Positions 40,001 through 50,691 of a stretch of DNA of 64,000 bases are shown here, piece after piece. Where the stretch lies: the NCBI GenBank assembly GCA_014773175.1, contig VXCM01000244.1:224248-288247 (forward strand), read 5' to 3'. The stretch comes from Lucifuga dentata. Lineage: Eukaryota > Chordata > Actinopteri > Ophidiiformes > Bythitidae. Position numbers and translations under genes: made by a program. A model generated the notes under the pieces. The model ran no database searches. It was given only the letters and a program-made list of their open reading frames with translations, and had not been told where the DNA came from. How positions within the stretch are numbered: position 1 is the stretch's first letter; every line of letters starts with the position of its first letter.

Positions 40001-43000
40001 TTCTGTAGTAGATTTACTTCAATGTTTAGGGTCATGGTCCTGCTGCATCACCCAACTTCTACTGAGCTTCAGCTGGCGGACAGCCATCCTGACATTATCC
40101 TGTAGGATACCGGGATACCTTGATAAACTTGGGAATTCATTTTCCCCTCGATGATGGCAAGCGGTCCAGGCCCTGAGGCAGCAAAGCAACCCCAAATCAT
40201 GATGCCCCCTCCACCGTACTTCACCATGCAGATGATGTTCTCATGTTGGTATGCGGTGCCCTTTTTACGCCATACGTAGTGCTGCGTGTTCTTCCCCAAC
40301 AATTCAACCTTAGTTTCATCAGTCCACAAAACATTTTCACAGTAGCATTGTGGAGTGTCAAGGTGCTCTTTGGCAAACTTCAGGCATGCAGTGATGTTTT
40401 TTTGGAAAGCAGCAGCTTCCTTTGTGGTGTCCTGCCATGGACACCATGCCTGTTCAATCTTTTGCATATGGTAGACTCTTGAACAGAGATGTTAATCTGT
40501 TCCAATGATTCCTTCAAGCCTTTAGCTGTTACTCTAGGGTTCTTTTTTACCTCACTGAGCATTCTGCGTTGCACCTTTGGAGTCAATTTGGCTGGGCGCC
40601 CACTTCTAGGGAGAGTAGCCACAGTACTAAATCGTCTCCATTTGTGGGCAATTTATCTAACTGTGGACTGGTGAATACCTAAAGTCTTTGAGATTACTTT
40701 GTAACCCCTTCCAGTCTTATGCAAATCAACAATTCTTGATCAAAGGTCTTTGGAGATCTCTTTTTTTGGGAGGCATGGTTCACGTCAGCAGATGCTTCTT
40801 GTGAATAGGCAAACACAAAAAGTTTGAGTGTTTTTTATAAGTCAAAGTAGCCTCTACACCTGGCTCAAATCTCGTTTCATTGATTGGACTTCAGGTTTGC
40901 TAAATCCTGACTCAAATTAGCTCTTTTTGGAGTTATTAGCCTAAGGGTTCCCTTACTTTTTCCAGCAGCACTGTGAATGTTTAATGGCTATGTTCAATAA
41001 AGACATGAAATATTACAATTGTTTGTGTGGTATTAGGTTAAGCACATTGTGTTTGTCTATACTTGTGACTTAGATGCAAATCAGATCNGTGGTATTAGGT
41101 TAAGCACATTGTGTTTGTCTATACTTGTGACTTAGATGCAAATCAGATCACATTTTATGCTCAATTCATGGAGAAAACTAGGAAATTTCAAAGGGTTCAC
41201 ATACTTTTTCTTGCCATTGTAAGTGTGGAGCTGTCCAGGTACTGCAAGATGGAGTTCAGAGCTGAGTTGATGGCATCATCTACCGATCCATTAACTCTCC
41301 AAGTGCTCTCTGGCAACCTCTCTTTTCTCTCTCTCTCAATTTAAACAGGAGAGATGCTTGCTGCAGGTAAAGAACAGGTTTTAACACTTTTACCTGCAGC
41401 ACAAACATCGATCTCTGTACAGTTTTAGGCATCAGGAAGTAAGTGTGATTAAATTAGTACATTTGGTGCTTGTACATTTCTACAGCGAAAAAAAAAAAAA
41501 AAAAAAAANAAAAAAAAAAAAAAAAAAACTCTGCAGAAAGAAATGTTTAAGATTGGTATTAAACACTTCTTTCTGCAGTGCATTTGAAATAATGGCTGAC
41601 TGTAAGTTTTCACCTACTTTTCAATAATATGTGCAGTATGCACAATAGTGCTCACTTTGTGCACAATTCCAAAGGAACCTATCGTCAGCCATCATTTTGC
41701 CATTAATATGCAACTTGGCTTCTTTTGGTTCTGCCTCGCTGCCATCTGCTACCAAACCTGACTTCCATAGGGAAACATCTATAATGTTGTGTTGCGCTGG
41801 AAATGGGTTAAAATTGGCCTGTCTAGACAACAACTTTACTTACCAAAAAAACAAGTTAATCTAGGCATCCTTTCCATAACCAGGGATTAGTCTGTAAACT
41901 CATTATGGGCATCTAAACAGGAAGTAGGCTGCCTGATGCCTGAAGGTGCCTCAGTGACAGCTTTTATACTGAAGGAAATGAAAACTCTAGCAAGAAGTGT
42001 TTTGTCTGTGGAAAAAAAGAGCTGGTCACAGATTTTTAGGAAGTTCAGCTGTGGTTATGATGTCATTAGCTGTCTTTTTTTCCCCATATTGTGCTTGTCT
42101 TTCTGCATAAAACACAATGAATACTGTTTTGGCAATTTGCCTCTTCGTACCTAAGAGTTAAATATGTTTTGTATGACAAGTTTATTCAGAATGCCAAAGT
42201 TCACTAAGCTGGCACATTTCTTATTTAATAAAATGTAGGTAACTCCAATTAGGCCTATCTGTTCATACAAACCTGAATAGAAAATTAATTTAAAGGCTGT
42301 CTCAAGTGTTACCAGGGTCACTTTTGACATAGTGAGTTTTGGATTTAATGTCCATTTTGCCCATTTAAAAACTTTTATAGAAACCATGTAGTTTGTCATC
42401 TCAGGACAAAAAAACAAACAGTGTAATGTTTTTATGTTACACATTTAAAAACACCATCTAAGGAGAACACGAGCCTTCACAGACACACACACACTGAATT
42501 AGTCCAAATTGTCAGACAGCCTCTAATTTTTCCATTATGAAACCAGAGGCTCATTTTACTCTGTCATGTCAAAAGGAAACTTGCTAGTAACAGACTTTTC
42601 TCACATTAATGCAGTGCCAGATTGTCAGTCGATCATTCATATCAGGAAATTGCAGTTTAACAGAATAATGTTTCGTGTTATTGTTTCAAGTCAGCTGTAA
42701 AAATAATATTTTTCCTCCAAGATCAATAAAACACACTTACAACTTGTCTAGGCTTTACCATCTAACTCGCTTTACCTTAGTAATGGTTTAGACCTTTTAA
42801 ATAAGAAAGACTAAAGAAATGTACACAGGCTTATCTTAAGGGGGTACATGTGACTGTAAAGCCCCACCGTATCTCTTTGGGTTCTAACTGGGTTACATGA
42901 CTGTTCTACACACACACTCACCTTTTACACTTTTCCTGTTGACATCTGCACCTTTCTCCAGCAGGTACTGAGCTATCTCCTTATGTCCCTTGTAGCAGGA

Positions 43001-43465
43001 GATCATCAGACACGTGTGACCGTGTCTGTTGGCCACCTCTAAGTCAGCTTTGTGTTCCACCAGGTATTTCACAATGTCCAGATGACCGTCGAAACAGGCT
43101 GCCCTCAGAGGGGTCGAGTTAGTCAGGGTCGTACTGTTGACAGAGGCTCCATGGCCAAGCAGGGACTGAACCACCTTAAGGTGACCAGCAGCAGACGCGG
43201 CCCACAGAGGCGGTGCTCCCTCGATGGTCTCCCCATCAAAGTTCACGGACCCACCGACTTCAACTGGAGCGCTGCAGCACTCTAGTAGGTACTCCACTAA
43301 GTCCAGGTGGCCATACCGGGAGGCCATCAGAAGCGGGGTGGCCCCGTTTGTTTTCTCGCCCATCAACTTGATCACCTCGTGTCCATCTTTGTTCTCCAGT
43401 AGTTTCTGAAGCAAACGGAGTTTCCCGTCCCTTACTGCGTTGAATACTGCTGTTTTTAAATCCAT
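34038..43465 (-). CDS. fem1c: Fem-1 homolog C, CUL2 ubiquitin-ligase substrate receptor (6 coding exons)
   Basis: FEM1C recruits proteins with particular C-terminal degrons (Arg-type) to the CUL2-Elongin B/C ubiquitin ligase. Coding exons in transcript order: 43465-42922, 37542-37373, 36948-36760, 35981-35470, 34921-34745 and 34302-34038. All are GT-AG. The total of 1857 nt gives 618 aa, one more than human. Residues 1 to about 240 form the N-terminal ankyrin array (GATPLLMASRYGHLDLVEYL, APPLWAASAAGHLKVVQSLL). About 245-400 is the TPR-like region (LGPQHPDTSYYIRYRGAVYA). About 480-565 are the C-terminal ankyrins (PLHLAVDRNTTCVGRYPVC). The VHL-box follows, with BC-box TLQCLAARAI and IPEKLEAF. 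The start has 'AGAAATGG' context. Intron 1 is large and holds a LINE split by a Tc1-like element. Conservation with the mammalian protein is very high, leaving little doubt. Confidence 0.98.
35141..35175. repeat. Poly-T gap in fem1c intron 4
   Basis: A CCTTTT tract containing A-N at 35157 and a second CCTTTT start suggests an unmerged overlap. It is intronic. Confidence 0.6.
36188..36370. repeat. Interspersed repeat fragment in fem1c intron
   Basis: CTCTGTCTGTCTGTGGCACC, ATATCTCTAGAACCCAGCA and GGATGAGCGGTTCTTGA resemble a repeat phrase found many times in fish genomes. It lies between the exons at 35470-35981 and 36760-36948. I cannot assign its class. Confidence 0.4.
37990..39528 (-). mobile_element. 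LINE retrotransposon fragment, 3' part
   Basis: On the minus strand this reads as a decayed non-LTR reverse transcriptase. ARMLFMDFSSAFNTVVPDLL marks the polymerase core near 39480-39530. RKRAKKIMSDPSHHGYSLFQ near 38875-38940 matches the C-terminal region of Rex/L2-type LINEs. The plus-strand phrase TCAGAATCAGAATCAGAACC near 38000 is a typical 3' tail in reverse. Stops and frame changes show it is dead. It lies in fem1c intron 1, in the same orientation as the gene, and is interrupted at 39529 by a Tc1-like element. Confidence 0.75.
39529..41219 (-). mobile_element. Tc1/mariner-type DNA transposon
   Basis: The element begins CAGTGGCAAGAAAAAGTATG and ends with the inverse CATACTTTTTCTTGCCATTG. 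Its inverted terminal repeats are about 200 bp, and the outer and inner ends are both recognisable. It is flanked by TA on both sides (39527-39528 and 41220-41221), the Tc1 target. Between the repeats lies a broken minus-strand transposase. The right repeat contains an assembly duplication (41027-41087 and 41089-41149 around N 41088), so the real element is about 62 bp shorter. It sits inside a LINE in fem1c intron 1. Confidence 0.93.
39746..40776 (-). pseudogene. Degenerate Tc1-like transposase
   Basis: The reading frame starts at MPPKK near 40776 and ends at the stop at 39746, about the right span for a 340-aa Tc1 transposase. Recognisable pieces occur in different frames: a helix-turn-helix region with SGRPAKLTPKVQRRM, the first catalytic block VLWTDETKVELLG, GGGGIMIWGCFAASG, and the third block SPDLNPIEMLWNDLKR of the DD34E triad. 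Frameshifts near 40750, 40400-40470 and 40000-40070 and a stop near 40018 disrupt it. It is not active. Confidence 0.9.
41222..41330 (-). mobile_element. LINE fragment, part upstream of the Tc1 insertion
   Basis: The minus strand reads DDAINSALNSILQYL immediately before the Tc1 right end. This is the segment expected just N-terminal to the DFSSAFNT polymerase block on the other side of the insertion. The two pieces were one LINE before the DNA element jumped in. The outer boundary near 41330 is uncertain. Confidence 0.6.
42922..43465 (-). other. fem1c: fem1c first coding exon (ankyrin-rich)
   Basis: This 181-codon exon carries most of the N-terminal ankyrin array in one block. It ends in phase 1 at KSVK before a GTGAGT donor. 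It is separated from exon 2 by 5.4 kb of transposon-containing intron. Listed separately because the CDS span above is mostly intron. Confidence 0.95.
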
Positions 43466-43615
43466 TTCTAAAAGAAGATCCCTTCACGGTGAAATACAAA
43501 AGGCGACAACGTTAGTAAAAGCAAATCTAGTTTGTGTGTAACGTTAAATTGGACAGAAGGGGACTGGGACCCTTTGTTTACAACAGGCTATGACTGTATA
43601 GCTACTGGCAAACCA

Positions 43616-44030
43616 GTTAGCACTCAGGTACACGTCTTCATTTTCCAGCGTCAGCTTGCAAAAATACGAATAACCAGCAGTATCCTGTGGAAATCTTTAC
43701 ATCCACTAGCTAATGACAGAGACGTCTGATGTGACCGTTGGTCCAGTGCCACATTTGTAAAATCGTTAGCTTAGCAAGACGGCTAATCAACTTCCTCCAA
43801 CAGTTTAGCTTACCGGCTAGTTTCGTTTGGGCTTCCTACAGCTATTATCTTCGAGACATTTCTTTATCAACAAGAATTTGTCCTCCATTAGACGTGACGC
43901 CTTCCATTGTTCCACGACATACTCATGTGTCGATTATGTTTTTTTTTTTTTTTTTTTNTTTTTTTCCTTTACCAGTTTTAGGAGGACCGAAAAATCCACC
44001 CCCACTCGTACGCCGTGCTGTTAGCTTAGC
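43616..44030. promoter_or_regulatory. GTTAGC/TTAGC word cluster at 5' end of fem1c
   Basis: CCAGTTAGC (43613-43621), ACTAGCTAAT (about 43704), CGTTAGCTTAGC (43764-43775), GGCTAAT, GTTTAGCTTACCGGCTAG (43803-43820) and GTTAGCTTAGC (44020-44030) lie between the fem1c ATG and the CCAAT boxes. They are spread over 415 bp, looser than the clusters at ccdc112 or tmed7. Confidence 0.4.
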
Positions 44031-44336
44031 CTGGATAAAACGACACTCCTTTCCGTTCGCTGTTTGGCCAAACAAGCAGTATTTTTTCTCACACACACCG
44101 AGACACGACAGATGTTATAAACAAACAGCCACAATATTTCATCCATGTAGCCAGTCAGTAAGGTGGCATGGCAGTAATCCTTATAGAGGTGAAGGTAAAC
44201 AGGGAACGTTATCCACCCACGACTCGACTGGACGATCACGACTCAGTTTCAGTCGAATCGACATCTTTTTTTTTTTTTTTTTTNTTTTTTTTTTTTTTTT
44301 TTTCCTCCTTACTCATGACGATTGACACGTATATGT

Positions 44337-44372
44337 CCAATCACAGAGTGGTTACAATCATGCGTAGCCAAT
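44337..44372. promoter_or_regulatory. Two CCAAT boxes, probable fem1c promoter
   Basis: TCCAATCA (44337-44341 core) and GCCAATCAG (44368-44372 core) are spaced 31 bp apart, about 0.9 kb upstream of the fem1c ATG. NF-Y sites work in either orientation. Paired CCAAT boxes at this spacing are typical of TATA-less housekeeping promoters. The start site is unknown. Confidence 0.4.
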
Positions 44373-45384
44373 CAGAAGCAAGAAAAATGAAGCTAAATCA
44401 AGTTAATGTTTGCTTCTTGAGTAGTGAAATGTCGTAGAAATCTATGTCGTTGTCGACAAAACTTGTAGATGCATTTACAAGAGATAGTTTACCATGTCAG
44501 TAGCTTCTGGATTCCAGAAACGTTTTAGAATATCTTGAGCAGGTAGTACTGATTATGACTTTGATTACATCACCCCCTACAGGATAAAACAAGAATCACC
44601 AGAGCAAAGACTCGAAAAGATGTGCTTGTATCCAGAAATCAGTGCCTTTATAAAAAAAAAAAAAAAANAAAAAAAAAAAAAAAGAAAAAAAGAAAGAAAA
44701 GAAACAGAAACCCAGTCGTTTAACAAAGTTTATTTACTAATCCCGATAATTTATGACTTGAATAATAATCAAATCATTGAAGCTGTATCTGTGTCCAAAC
44801 ATCTGGTGTCAACAGTGCACAAACCAAAAGTGAAATATCACTGAGGAAATATTATTTCCTTCATCAAAGGGGATGGGGAACCAAATCCAAAAATAAAATA
44901 AATGGTAAAAAAATTAAAAGGCTTTCAATTGTTATTCTTAAATCATCAAACACGTCAGAGATTTTGGTCTCTTTTACCACAAGGTAAAAGGTTGCTATAA
45001 CTTGAAGACTGATTCCAGCTTTGCCACGAGGTGAGCTCATTTTGATCACCTTCACTGATGCGTGCTGGATCAACATTTCAGAGACAAACATTGCATTAAT
45101 GTCTTTTTTCTAAGAGTTAAACAAGTAGCAAGCAATTAAATCCTTAAAAAAAAAAAAAAAAAAAAAACAGTGGGGAAAAAGATCCACTTTCACGATTTCT
45201 GGCTGCAACTACCTGCTTGGCCTGAGCCTGAAACTATGTAGTGCTTCTTGAAGGCCCAAAATGTAGTATAATCCCAAGAATGAAACTGAGGAGGATTTTT
45301 CTTTAAGCACTGAAATCTGATTTAGTTGATGAAAAAATTAAATTATCACAATGGAAGAAGTCGGAGTCACAAAAGTTGTCAATC

Positions 45385-45390
45385 TTTATT
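45385..45390 (-). terminator. tmed7: Candidate tmed7 polyadenylation signal
   Basis: A minus-strand AATAAA is followed by a GT-containing stretch (GACAACTTTTGTGAC). It would give a tmed7 3' UTR of about 1.3 kb. Other AT-rich hexamers exist nearby. Confidence 0.35.
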
Positions 45391-46662
45391 ACATTTCAGT
45401 CTTTCTAATACATCTTCCTCAATGGTCCTTTTGAAAAGGATTTTCTGCTGACTGCCTGAGCGGTTATGAAATAACTTTTCAAATTGCAACTATAACATGA
45501 ATACATCTGTAATTTCTCATATTTAAGCAATATTTTGCAAACTTTTTTTATTTTTTTTTTAAACCACCAGTGTTGTATTAAAACCAAGAGGACAATATCA
45601 GTTCAAGTGAGAAATATGTTATAATTTAAACAACAAAGGCAGAACAACATAGGAAGTTGCAAGAGATTCTGAGAAAGACAAAGCTTTAAATCAAGTCGAT
45701 GCACTTGGAACTACTGACACTTTACAATTAACTTTTTTTTTTATCTCCCATACTGAGTCACCCAAACACAGATATAATACAGAAGAGTCTACCTGTAACT
45801 ATAAAACCTCAAGTAATTTACCAAACTTAAAAATATAGAATGACCTAATTTAGACAAGTAATACAGCAAATGTAATCTAAAATTAAATGCAAAATGCTTT
45901 GATTTTTAAGCAAAGGGAATTACAATCACTGAAGGGTCTGTGTCTCTAATTTCAATTTTTAAACCCAAATGCAAACTTGTACACAACAGTTTCAGACTAA
46001 TATTCAATTAAAGGATGGCATTCTCATCTAAAACAACAATTCTGATAAAAGGGAACATAACCAAATGCAAACTTTGTGGAGAAACACACTTTGCCTTTTT
46101 TATGTGGTAGCAACCCAGTGCTATGCAGCTAAAGAAAAAAACTCTGTTTCCTTATATTCTATATTTAGTTGCAACTGCCACTGCCTTGGCTATTTCAGCA
46201 CACAGTTTGAGCTGAAAATGGGTAATACATCTGGGACAGATGATGGAGGCAGAGATGAGAAGACAGACAGACCAAGGATACATTTTTTAAAAAGAACATA
46301 TTTAGAAATAATTACAAATATTTGAAGTACATATTTGACGTTTGCCTAAATATTATGACAAGCTGCTTGAATTGTCCCCAGTATAGACGGTTACAAGCAA
46401 CCATTACTCAAGCATTTTTAGGGTTTTTCCTTTTACAACTCAAAACATTTGAAACATCCAAAACATTTCTGCCCAAGGCTCATTTGCATAAAGCTTTAAA
46501 GAACAACAGTGCTGACAGAGGACGACTTGTTGCACCACACACTCTGGCAGTTTGATAATCATCCAATTTTGGATCAGCACTGCTATTCTGATGTACTCTA
46601 TGTGTACAAGCCAAGGTGTGAATAAAGGAAGTAATAACTCAGATTCCACTGCACAGACATTG

Positions 46663-49600
46663 TTATGATCCGACACGTGTTGTAGTCGTCTTCTTGTCAG
46701 AGAAGAAGCTTCTCAGCAGGACCACCTGGCTGATGCTGACCACCAGAAGGATAATGGCCTCACCGATTGACCAGAATGCCACACGAGTGTTGAGGTCCTC
46801 TGCTCGACTGCGTCCCTGGGCCTCTCTGAGGCGGAAGTGCGTCTGGTAGTCAATGATAGACTTCAGGGCTTCATGGATGGACACGCAGGCTGATTCCATC
46901 TGGGGATGGGAAGAAAATAAAAGCTGAGACCAATGTGGCATATACAGGTTGTGACAAATTAGTGATTGACCAAATAACTATGAGGTCATTTTAAAGCAGA
47001 AAATCAATTCAGTAAGTTGTTGCCCTCTACTGTGGCCAGCGTTAATTGAAATTACTCTGTGTTCACACCCATGTAGACATGAAGTCCAGCTGTGGTAAAT
47101 GTGTCATTCTGAAGGTCCAACAGACCTCTACCATACACATGTCATAGCCTCACAATATTTTAACAAAAACAACTTACACATTTCATATAATTTCAATCAA
47201 ACAGTAGACACTTGGGGATCAAAAACCTGCACTTAAGCACAGCAATCCTTCAATTTATTACATGATAAGAATAAATTCCTTACATGATAAGAATAAATTC
47301 CAATTCCTTGACTCCACAACTATGCACTTGTGATTGGGAGCCAAATCTCTAACTTGGTATGGCTGAAAAATGATAACAGTCTGTTGGCAGAAACAGACCC
47401 TTCCCTAGTATGTTTATTAGATATCTGTTCATCTGTTTTTGAGATATCCTGCCAACAGACAAAGGAACAAGGAGTGTAAACATCATTGCTTAAACAGAAC
47501 ATTATGACTAATCAAATTATCAACTGAAAAAAAAAAATGAATGGGCAATAAAACACTGATAGATAAAGATTTCTGAATGAATGGTACAAGTAAAATGTGA
47601 CTAGGGTCAAATCGTTATTATGAAATAAAGTTTTTGTTCTTATTCACAACTATCCTCAGACATTTATTTACAGCTATATTGAACAGTTATATAGAACAAA
47701 TACTGCATGTAAATCAGGTTCAAGAGGCTTTCAACAATAGTATTATTTATCAAACTGAACCACGGTATACTTCAAGTACTGTAGGAAAATGAGACTGTAC
47801 TTCCTCATTTATAAAGTTTATCAAATTCTGGCTTATGTTACAGAGGAAATACCATAAATAAAAAATGTACGACACATAAATAAAAATTTGAAAACCCAAC
47901 AAAATTCTCCCTTCCTCATGCACAAATATGCACACGTGCACACACTGCTCACCTGGGTGAGAGCAGTGACTCTGTTCTCATTGGGGAAGAGTGGTGGGTC
48001 ATCGCCAACCTGGAAGTCAAAATAAACTGTCTTGTGCGTGAAGGTGGAGAACTCATTGCTGAAGCAGAACTTGTAGGTGCCATTCTTGGCTGCTGTGAAG
48101 GTGAAGCTGTCATATTGCTTTTTCATCTCTTTGTAGAGTGTCGTGCTATCTGGGTCCTCCAAACGACAATCCACATCATAATGGCCGCCAGTCACAACCT
48201 GAGAAAACAAAGGGCAACAACATACTTTTGTTTTTTGGGTTTTTCTTTTTTTTTTTTTTTTTTTTNTTTTTTTTTTTTTTTTTTTAATTATTGTTATTCA
48301 CTTGATCAAGTATTAATCCACCTTTTTGGTAAAGCAGTCCACTCTAGTCCCTAACTTGTGCAAAGAATAGGTGAGGGAGATATGAAAAAAGAAAATAATA
48401 TCATGATAACCGTCCTAGCAGTATCTCCATAACAACAGGTCACGACATTTACTCAGGTATTGAAAATCAAATGGTAAAAAGTTAAATTCACACTGATCCA
48501 ATGAGTCAAATGGTTAAGTTTTATTAAATCAGGATTTCAGGAAAAGATATATTCTCAAGTATTTCAGAGGATATACTATAATATGATGGATTTTAATTTA
48601 AAAAAAAAAAACTAAACAAAACAACTTGTTTTTGATTTTTACATTAAAAGATTGTGACTCAATATATTGATATGGCAATTCTGTCATGATGAGATTACAT
48701 GGGAAGATGATAAAATAATACAGAATTATTGCAGTTTCAGTGATGATTAAATGTAACAAAGGGCTCAATAAAGAGGCTGGGGAGTCTTACAGTAGACAAA
48801 ACACCAATCTAACTGTTATATTCCTTTATTGTTCTGATTTTAACATTTATCTTGATCTGATGGTTTAGTACCCTCAGATATAGAAACAAACTGAAGAAAA
48901 GCATAAACTGTTTAGTCAGCCACTTGTTTCAATGTTAATGCTCTGTGTCATCTATACCAAATTAGAGGCACTATGAGGCTGCAAGCTATCTTGTAAAAAA
49001 GAAGGAACCAGAAAAATGGCACCCCTAGGAGCAAACAGTGCCAGATACCTACAATTGCAAATACTGAGTGAGCAGATTTGTAGTTGTCAAAGAAAGGCAC
49101 AGGTTAAGATCTGAATATTTTACTTACTTATTACTGTTTTTTTTTTTTTTTTTTNTTTTTTTTTTTTTTTTTATGCTTTTGCAGCTAAAATCTACCTAAT
49201 GGCACTTAACATCCAACATCAAATATACATTACTAGAGCCCAAACAATTCTGGATTATTTAGGCTGGTATTTAATGATAGATATTTAAGAGTTAAAAAAC
49301 AAAGAACAAAAAACAAAAAACCGGTTATGTTGCTATTATTATTTTAACATAAATAGTCTTCTTTGGCAAGAATCGTCAAATTGTATGTATTTCCCTGGTA
49401 TCTTTATAACAACAGCTATACGTCTTTGAAACTCATCTTAAATGGAAAATACTGAATCTAGTCAACTTTTGGAACACTGAAACTTGACTTTTGACAGAGA
49501 ATAAAAAAAAGAGACGGAACTCTGGAACCGCAGTTCCGTCCGGTACTAGACCCTGTTGGTCGTAATGATTATTCACAAACCTGAAACTCCAGTGTACATT

Positions 49601-49739
49601 TGGTGCCAATGATGATGTCCTCGTAGAAACACTGCTTGGCGTTATCTGGCAGCTCGAAAGTAAGCTCAGAACCCAGCACCCACCCACACAGCAACTGGGC
49701 CCACAGCACCTGTACCAGCACCCTAAAGGATCCGTACAT
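46663..49739 (-). CDS. tmed7: Transmembrane p24 trafficking protein 7 (3 coding exons)
   Basis: TMED7 is a p24-gamma cargo receptor cycling between ER and Golgi in COPII and COPI vesicles. Coding exons: 49739-49581, 48198-47953 and 46899-46663, all GT-AG. They total 642 nt, giving 213 aa against 224 in human. The start is the ATG at 49739; the open frame extends a few codons further upstream but without ATG. Residues 1 to about 25 form a signal peptide ([17 protein letters not shown]). The GOLD domain follows, with [18 protein letters not shown] and [13 protein letters not shown], whose cysteines form the family disulfide, and an N-glycosylation site in KNGTYKF. The membrane segment is about 178-200 ([18 protein letters not shown]). 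The cytosolic tail [16 protein letters not shown] carries the FF vesicle-sorting motif. It lies head-to-head with mex3. Confidence 0.97.
47258..47301. repeat. 22-bp tandem direct duplication in tmed7 intron 2
   Basis: TTACATGATAAGAATAAATTCC occurs twice in tandem without an N, so it appears to be a real small duplication. Confidence 0.8.
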
Positions 49740-49870
49740 CCTCAACAGCAAGAGTCAACAGCGTGAAAGAGAAAAACCTCACAGAACCTGCCAAAAAGAA
49801 ACAAAAATAAACGTCCACGAAAGCGAGAATGACAAAATGGCAAAAATGGTGACAAAGCAAACCCGGACAT

Positions 49871-49927
49871 TAACGTTAGCAACCAGCAGGTTAAGCTAAC
49901 TAGCTAGCTGCTGATTTTGTTGCTAGT
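49871..49927. promoter_or_regulatory. GTTAGC/GCTAAC/GCTAGC cluster at 5' end of tmed7
   Basis: TTAACGTTAGC, TTAAGCTAACTAGCTAGC and TTGCTAGTTTAC fall in 57 bp, 132-188 bp upstream of the tmed7 ATG. They probably lie in its 5' UTR or a 5' UTR intron. Confidence 0.45.
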
Positions 49928-50130
49928 TTACAAAAGAAAACGGTCGGGAACTGGCAACATTTTCGTATAAACAGTATACTCAGGATTCATTTTTTATGAC
50001 CGCATTAACGGTAAAGTAAACTGGAGTATTTACATTATACAATTCATTATTTGTTTCAGTCGGCATTTGCTACTCACCTCAAATCGCTTACGCGGATGCG
50101 ACTAATACCGTATCACTAACGTGACAGTCG

Positions 50131-50176
50131 ATTGGCTGTCATCTTCAAAGGACCGCCCCCTACCCTCTCCCATTGG
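50131..50176 (-). promoter_or_regulatory. Paired CCAAT boxes, probable tmed7 promoter
   Basis: ATTGG at 50131-50135 and at 50172-50176 are CCAAT boxes read on the minus strand (GCCAATCG and ACCAATGG), 41 bp apart and about 0.4 kb upstream of the tmed7 ATG. The surrounding sequence is more GC-rich than the region beyond. Confidence 0.45.
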
Positions 50177-50436
50177 TCTGAATCAGCGCAGGGAGAGCTT
50201 ACCTCACATTTGTGGCCGCGTTCCCATACTTTGGAAACGTATCTTCCCGTTTAAGTTCACTTCAACGTGGCCGCTTGTGCTCAACAGGCTGTGTTTAAGG
50301 GTTGAGTTGTGCAGTTCCTGTCAGTGAACAGTGTCTCTATAACTTCCATGTTAAGGGGAAAATAAATATAAAATATAGATGTAAATATGTACAGGCCTTT
50401 TTCACTCCATTACAATATATCAATCTAAATAAAATA

Positions 50437-50495
50437 AGATATTCCTTTATTACTCCCACAGCGGGGAAATTTCAGATGGTATACACACAATACAA
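50437..50495. mobile_element. Short LINE 3' tail relic
   Basis: AAGATATTCCTTTATTACTC followed by CCACAGCGGGGAAATTTCAG matches a very common fish retrotransposon end phrase. Only this tail is present. Confidence 0.5.
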
Positions 50496-50664
50496 GTCTG
50501 ACCAGTGTTGACAGCAATGTGGCCACTAGTGTTAATAATGGTATGCCACTATTGCTATTGTTTGCTAAAACTGCCATCAGTAGTACTTAGAAATGTACTT
50601 TTTAGAGTACTGCACCAGATATACATGATGAGATACAGTACATCTCTCAGTGAACATTTATAGT

Positions 50665-50691
50665 TGTGCTGATAGCAATACTATCAGCACA
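50665..50691. repeat. Perfect 11-bp hairpin
   Basis: TGTGCTGATAG (50665-50675) and CTATCAGCACA (50681-50691) are exact reverse complements around CAATA. It lies between tmed7 and mex3. No function is known. Confidence 0.7.

Larger units (their letters stand above)
43466..46662. other. fem1c 5' region and fem1c-tmed7 interval; no TICAM2
   Basis: The first about 900 bp hold the fem1c 5' UTR and promoter area, with poly-T gaps at 43958 and 44284. The rest is AT-rich, with a poly-A gap at 44668 and the probable tmed7 3' UTR. No open frame shows a TIR domain, although TICAM2 lies here in mammals. Confidence 0.6.

Noticed and set aside
43738..44325. 195-codon plus-strand open frame upstream of fem1c
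   Set aside because: It crosses two poly-T/N gaps (43958, 44284) read as phenylalanine runs. It is antisense to the fem1c 5' region with no family match.
49740..49751. Upstream start for tmed7 at 49751
   Set aside because: That codon is TTG, not ATG. The first ATG in frame is at 49739 and leads straight into the signal peptide.
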